Below, one piece after another: positions 6,973-8,078 of a DNA stretch of 8,078 nucleotides. Under the pieces are notes generated by a model that did no database searches, had not been told where the DNA came from, and saw only the letters and a program-made list of their open reading frames with translations. Each line of letters opens with the position of its first letter. Position 1 is the first letter of the stretch. A program made the translations under genes and the position numbers. Source of the stretch: an uncultured Gammaproteobacteria bacterium (GTDB lineage Bacteria; Pseudomonadota; Gammaproteobacteria; Rariloculales; Rariloculaceae); contig CAMPKU010000208.1 in NCBI GenBank assembly GCA_946887385.1, positions 1 to 8,078 of the forward strand, in the 5' to 3' direction.

Positions 6973-8078
6973 ATGTTGCGCGCGCTATTCGCTGTGCTAG
7001 CCCTCGCCGTCACGGCTTCTGCCACCGCGCAGCCGCTGCCCCGCACGGCCGACGGCAAACCCGACCTCTCCGGCATCTGGCAGGTTCGCAACCGCGCCGC
7101 CTACGGTCTCGAGCATCACGACGCCAAGTACTTGATGCCCGCCGGTCCGAGCGTCGTGGACGGCGGCGAGATTCCGTACTTGCCGGCAGCGCGCGAGCAG
7201 CAGCGGCGCAACTTCGCCGCTCGCGCGACGGCGGATCCGCTGAGCAACTGCTATCTGCCCGGCGTCCCGCGCATCATGTATATGGAGCACCCGTTTCAGA
7301 TTTTCCAAACGCCGGAGCACGTGGCGATCACGTTCGAGTGGTCGCAGGTATTCCGGCTCATTTACGCGGCCGGCCAGCCCACACTGCACGAAGGCATCGA
7401 GAGCTGGATGGGCAATTCGCGCGGCCGCTGGGAAGGCGACGTGCTCGTCGTGGAAGTCACGGATCACAACGACCGCACCTGGCTCGACGCCGCCGGCAAC
7501 TTCCATTCGAACGCGCTGCGCGTCACGGAGCGCTATGCGCTGCGCGACGCGAACACCATCGACTACGAGGCGACGATCGAGGACCCGAACGTGTTCGAGC
7601 GGCCGTGGACGATCAGGATGCCGCTGCACCGGCAAACGGAGCTGCCGCGCCTGTACGAGTATCACTGCCAGGCCGAGAAATCGGAGGCCAACGGCGACTT
7701 CGAGCGCGACGTTCGCACCTGGTATCCCGCCCCGATCCCGGCCGAGAACGCGCCGTTCGACGCGCGCGCCGGCGCGGACCTTGCGCCGCCGCAAGTCACG
7801 GGCCAGATTCGCCGCCGGCCCGACGGCACGCCCGACCTGTCCGGCTGGTACGAGCTCGAGCACGGCGGCGGCAACTACGGCCTGGAGTCGGCCGCGCAGA
7901 TCTTCTTGACGCCGGCGAGCCGCGGCCTCGTGATCGATCCGCCCGACGGCAGCCTGCCCTACCAGACCTGGGCACGCGCGGAGCGCATCGCTCGCGCGGC
8001 TCCACACCGCGGCTACGACGATCCGACGGCGCATTGCTTTTTGGCCGGCATCCCGCGCTCGCACTACGTGCCGCAACC
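6973..8078 (+). CDS. Secreted protein of unknown function with duplicated DGxPDLSG module, 3'-truncated
   Basis: The frame opens at ATG 6973 and runs without a stop to the window end, giving 368 complete residues. Residues 1-19 are a Sec signal peptide (MLRALFAVLALAVTASATA, cleavage before Gln20). The mature protein starts with TADGKPDLSGIWQ (25-37), a motif I recognise from uncharacterised secreted proteins of proteobacteria and acidobacteria; no activity is known to me. The region from 27 to about 110 is matched again from 284 onward. DGKPDLSGIW pairs with DGTPDLSGWY, YGLE (44-47) with YGLE (302-305), and YLMPAG with FLTPAS. DPLSNCYLPGVPR (88-100) pairs with DPTAHCFLAGIPR (350-362). Between the copies, WMGNSRGRWEGDVLVVEVTDHNDRTW is split over 145-170 and looks beta-rich; SRGRWEGDVLVVE is typical of the family. 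If the second copy is full length, the protein should continue for roughly 150 more residues. Third-position G/C bias matches the neighbours. The opposite strand is also open here, but it lacks comparable family motifs. Confidence 0.88.
   Translation, partial: MLRALFAVLALAVTASATAQPLPRTADGKPDLSGIWQVRNRAAYGLEHHDAKYLMPAGPSVVDGGEIPYLPAAREQQRRNFAARATADPLSNCYLPGVPRIMYMEHPFQIFQTPEHVAITFEWSQVFRLIYAAGQPTLHEGIESWMGNSRGRWEGDVLVVEVTDHNDRTWLDAAGNFHSNALRVTERYALRDANTIDYEATIEDPNVFERPWTIRMPLHRQTELPRLYEYHCQAEKSEANGDFERDVRTWYPAPIPAENAPFDARAGADLAPPQVTGQIRRRPDGTPDLSGWYELEHGGGNYGLESAAQIFLTPASRGLVIDPPDGSLPYQTWARAERIARAAPHRGYDDPTAHCFLAGIPRSHYVPQ
7051..7302 (+). repeat. First copy of internal protein repeat
   Basis: This codes for residues 27-110 of the secreted protein. 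Marker residues are DGKPDLSG, YGLE, Pro-Ala-Gly and Asn-Cys-Tyr-Leu-Pro-Gly-Val-Pro-Arg. It aligns with the segment from 7822 at the protein level; the DNA itself has diverged. Confidence 0.75.
7822..8078 (+). repeat. Second copy of internal protein repeat, cut by window edge
   Basis: This codes for residues 284-368, offset by about 257 residues from the first copy. The order of markers is the same: DGTPDLSG, YGLE, Pro-Ala-Ser, Asp-Pro and His-Cys-Phe-Leu-Ala-Gly-Ile-Pro-Arg. The conserved cysteines are Cys93 in copy one and Cys355 in copy two. Confidence 0.75.

Noticed and set aside
6997..8076. 359-codon open frame on the - strand at the window end
   Set aside because: The + strand frame here has a signal peptide, ribosome binding site and duplicated family motifs; the - strand product has none of these.
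1..8078. tRNA, rRNA, CRISPR array, insertion sequence or phage genes
   Set aside because: No repeated spacer array, no recognisable RNA gene, no terminal inverted repeats with a transposase and no phage-type proteins were seen on either strand.

Overview
The window is GC-rich bacterial DNA with six protein-coding genes, all on the + strand. The first and last are cut by the window edges. The sequence suggests a Gram-negative, GC-rich proteobacterium, plausibly an environmental gammaproteobacterium of the Steroidobacter type, or an acidobacterium. This rests on the mix of families (PQQ beta-propeller dehydrogenase, DUF1800/DUF1501 pair, exported M20 amidohydrolase, 'DGKPDLSG' secreted protein) and the strong G/C third-position bias. 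No rRNA or other phylogenetic marker is present, so the placement is inference.

Layout: 1-909 is the 3' part of an Ala-rich alpha-helical repeat protein of unknown function. 955-2742 is a Sec-exported PQQ-type quinoprotein dehydrogenase without a fused cytochrome c. 2813-4261 is a DUF1800 protein, and 4264-5448 is its usual partner, a DUF1501 protein with a Tat-like signal. The two are separated by 2 nt and appear translationally linked. 5567-6880 is an exported M20-family metallo-amidohydrolase with all expected metal ligands. 6973 to the window end is a secreted protein of unknown function whose sequence begins to repeat itself after about 257 residues; its stop codon lies outside the window.

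The gaps between genes are 45, 70, 2, 118 and 92 nt, and none holds a convincing factor-independent terminator. Co-transcription of part or all of 955 to the end is therefore possible. Four of the five complete or nearly complete proteins carry their own export signal; the fifth (DUF1800) has none, but its partner is predicted to use Tat. The simplest joint reading is a set of envelope or periplasmic proteins acting on small external substrates: PQQ oxidation of an alcohol or sugar, hydrolysis of an N-acyl or amide substrate, and an uncharacterised DUF1800/DUF1501 function. No substrate can be read from the sequence.

I found no RNA gene, mobile element, CRISPR array or phage gene. The most interesting points are the non-standard active-site region of the quinoprotein, the unequal export signals of the DUF1800/DUF1501 pair, a possible phosphatase-superfamily metal site in DUF1501, and the internal duplication in the last protein.
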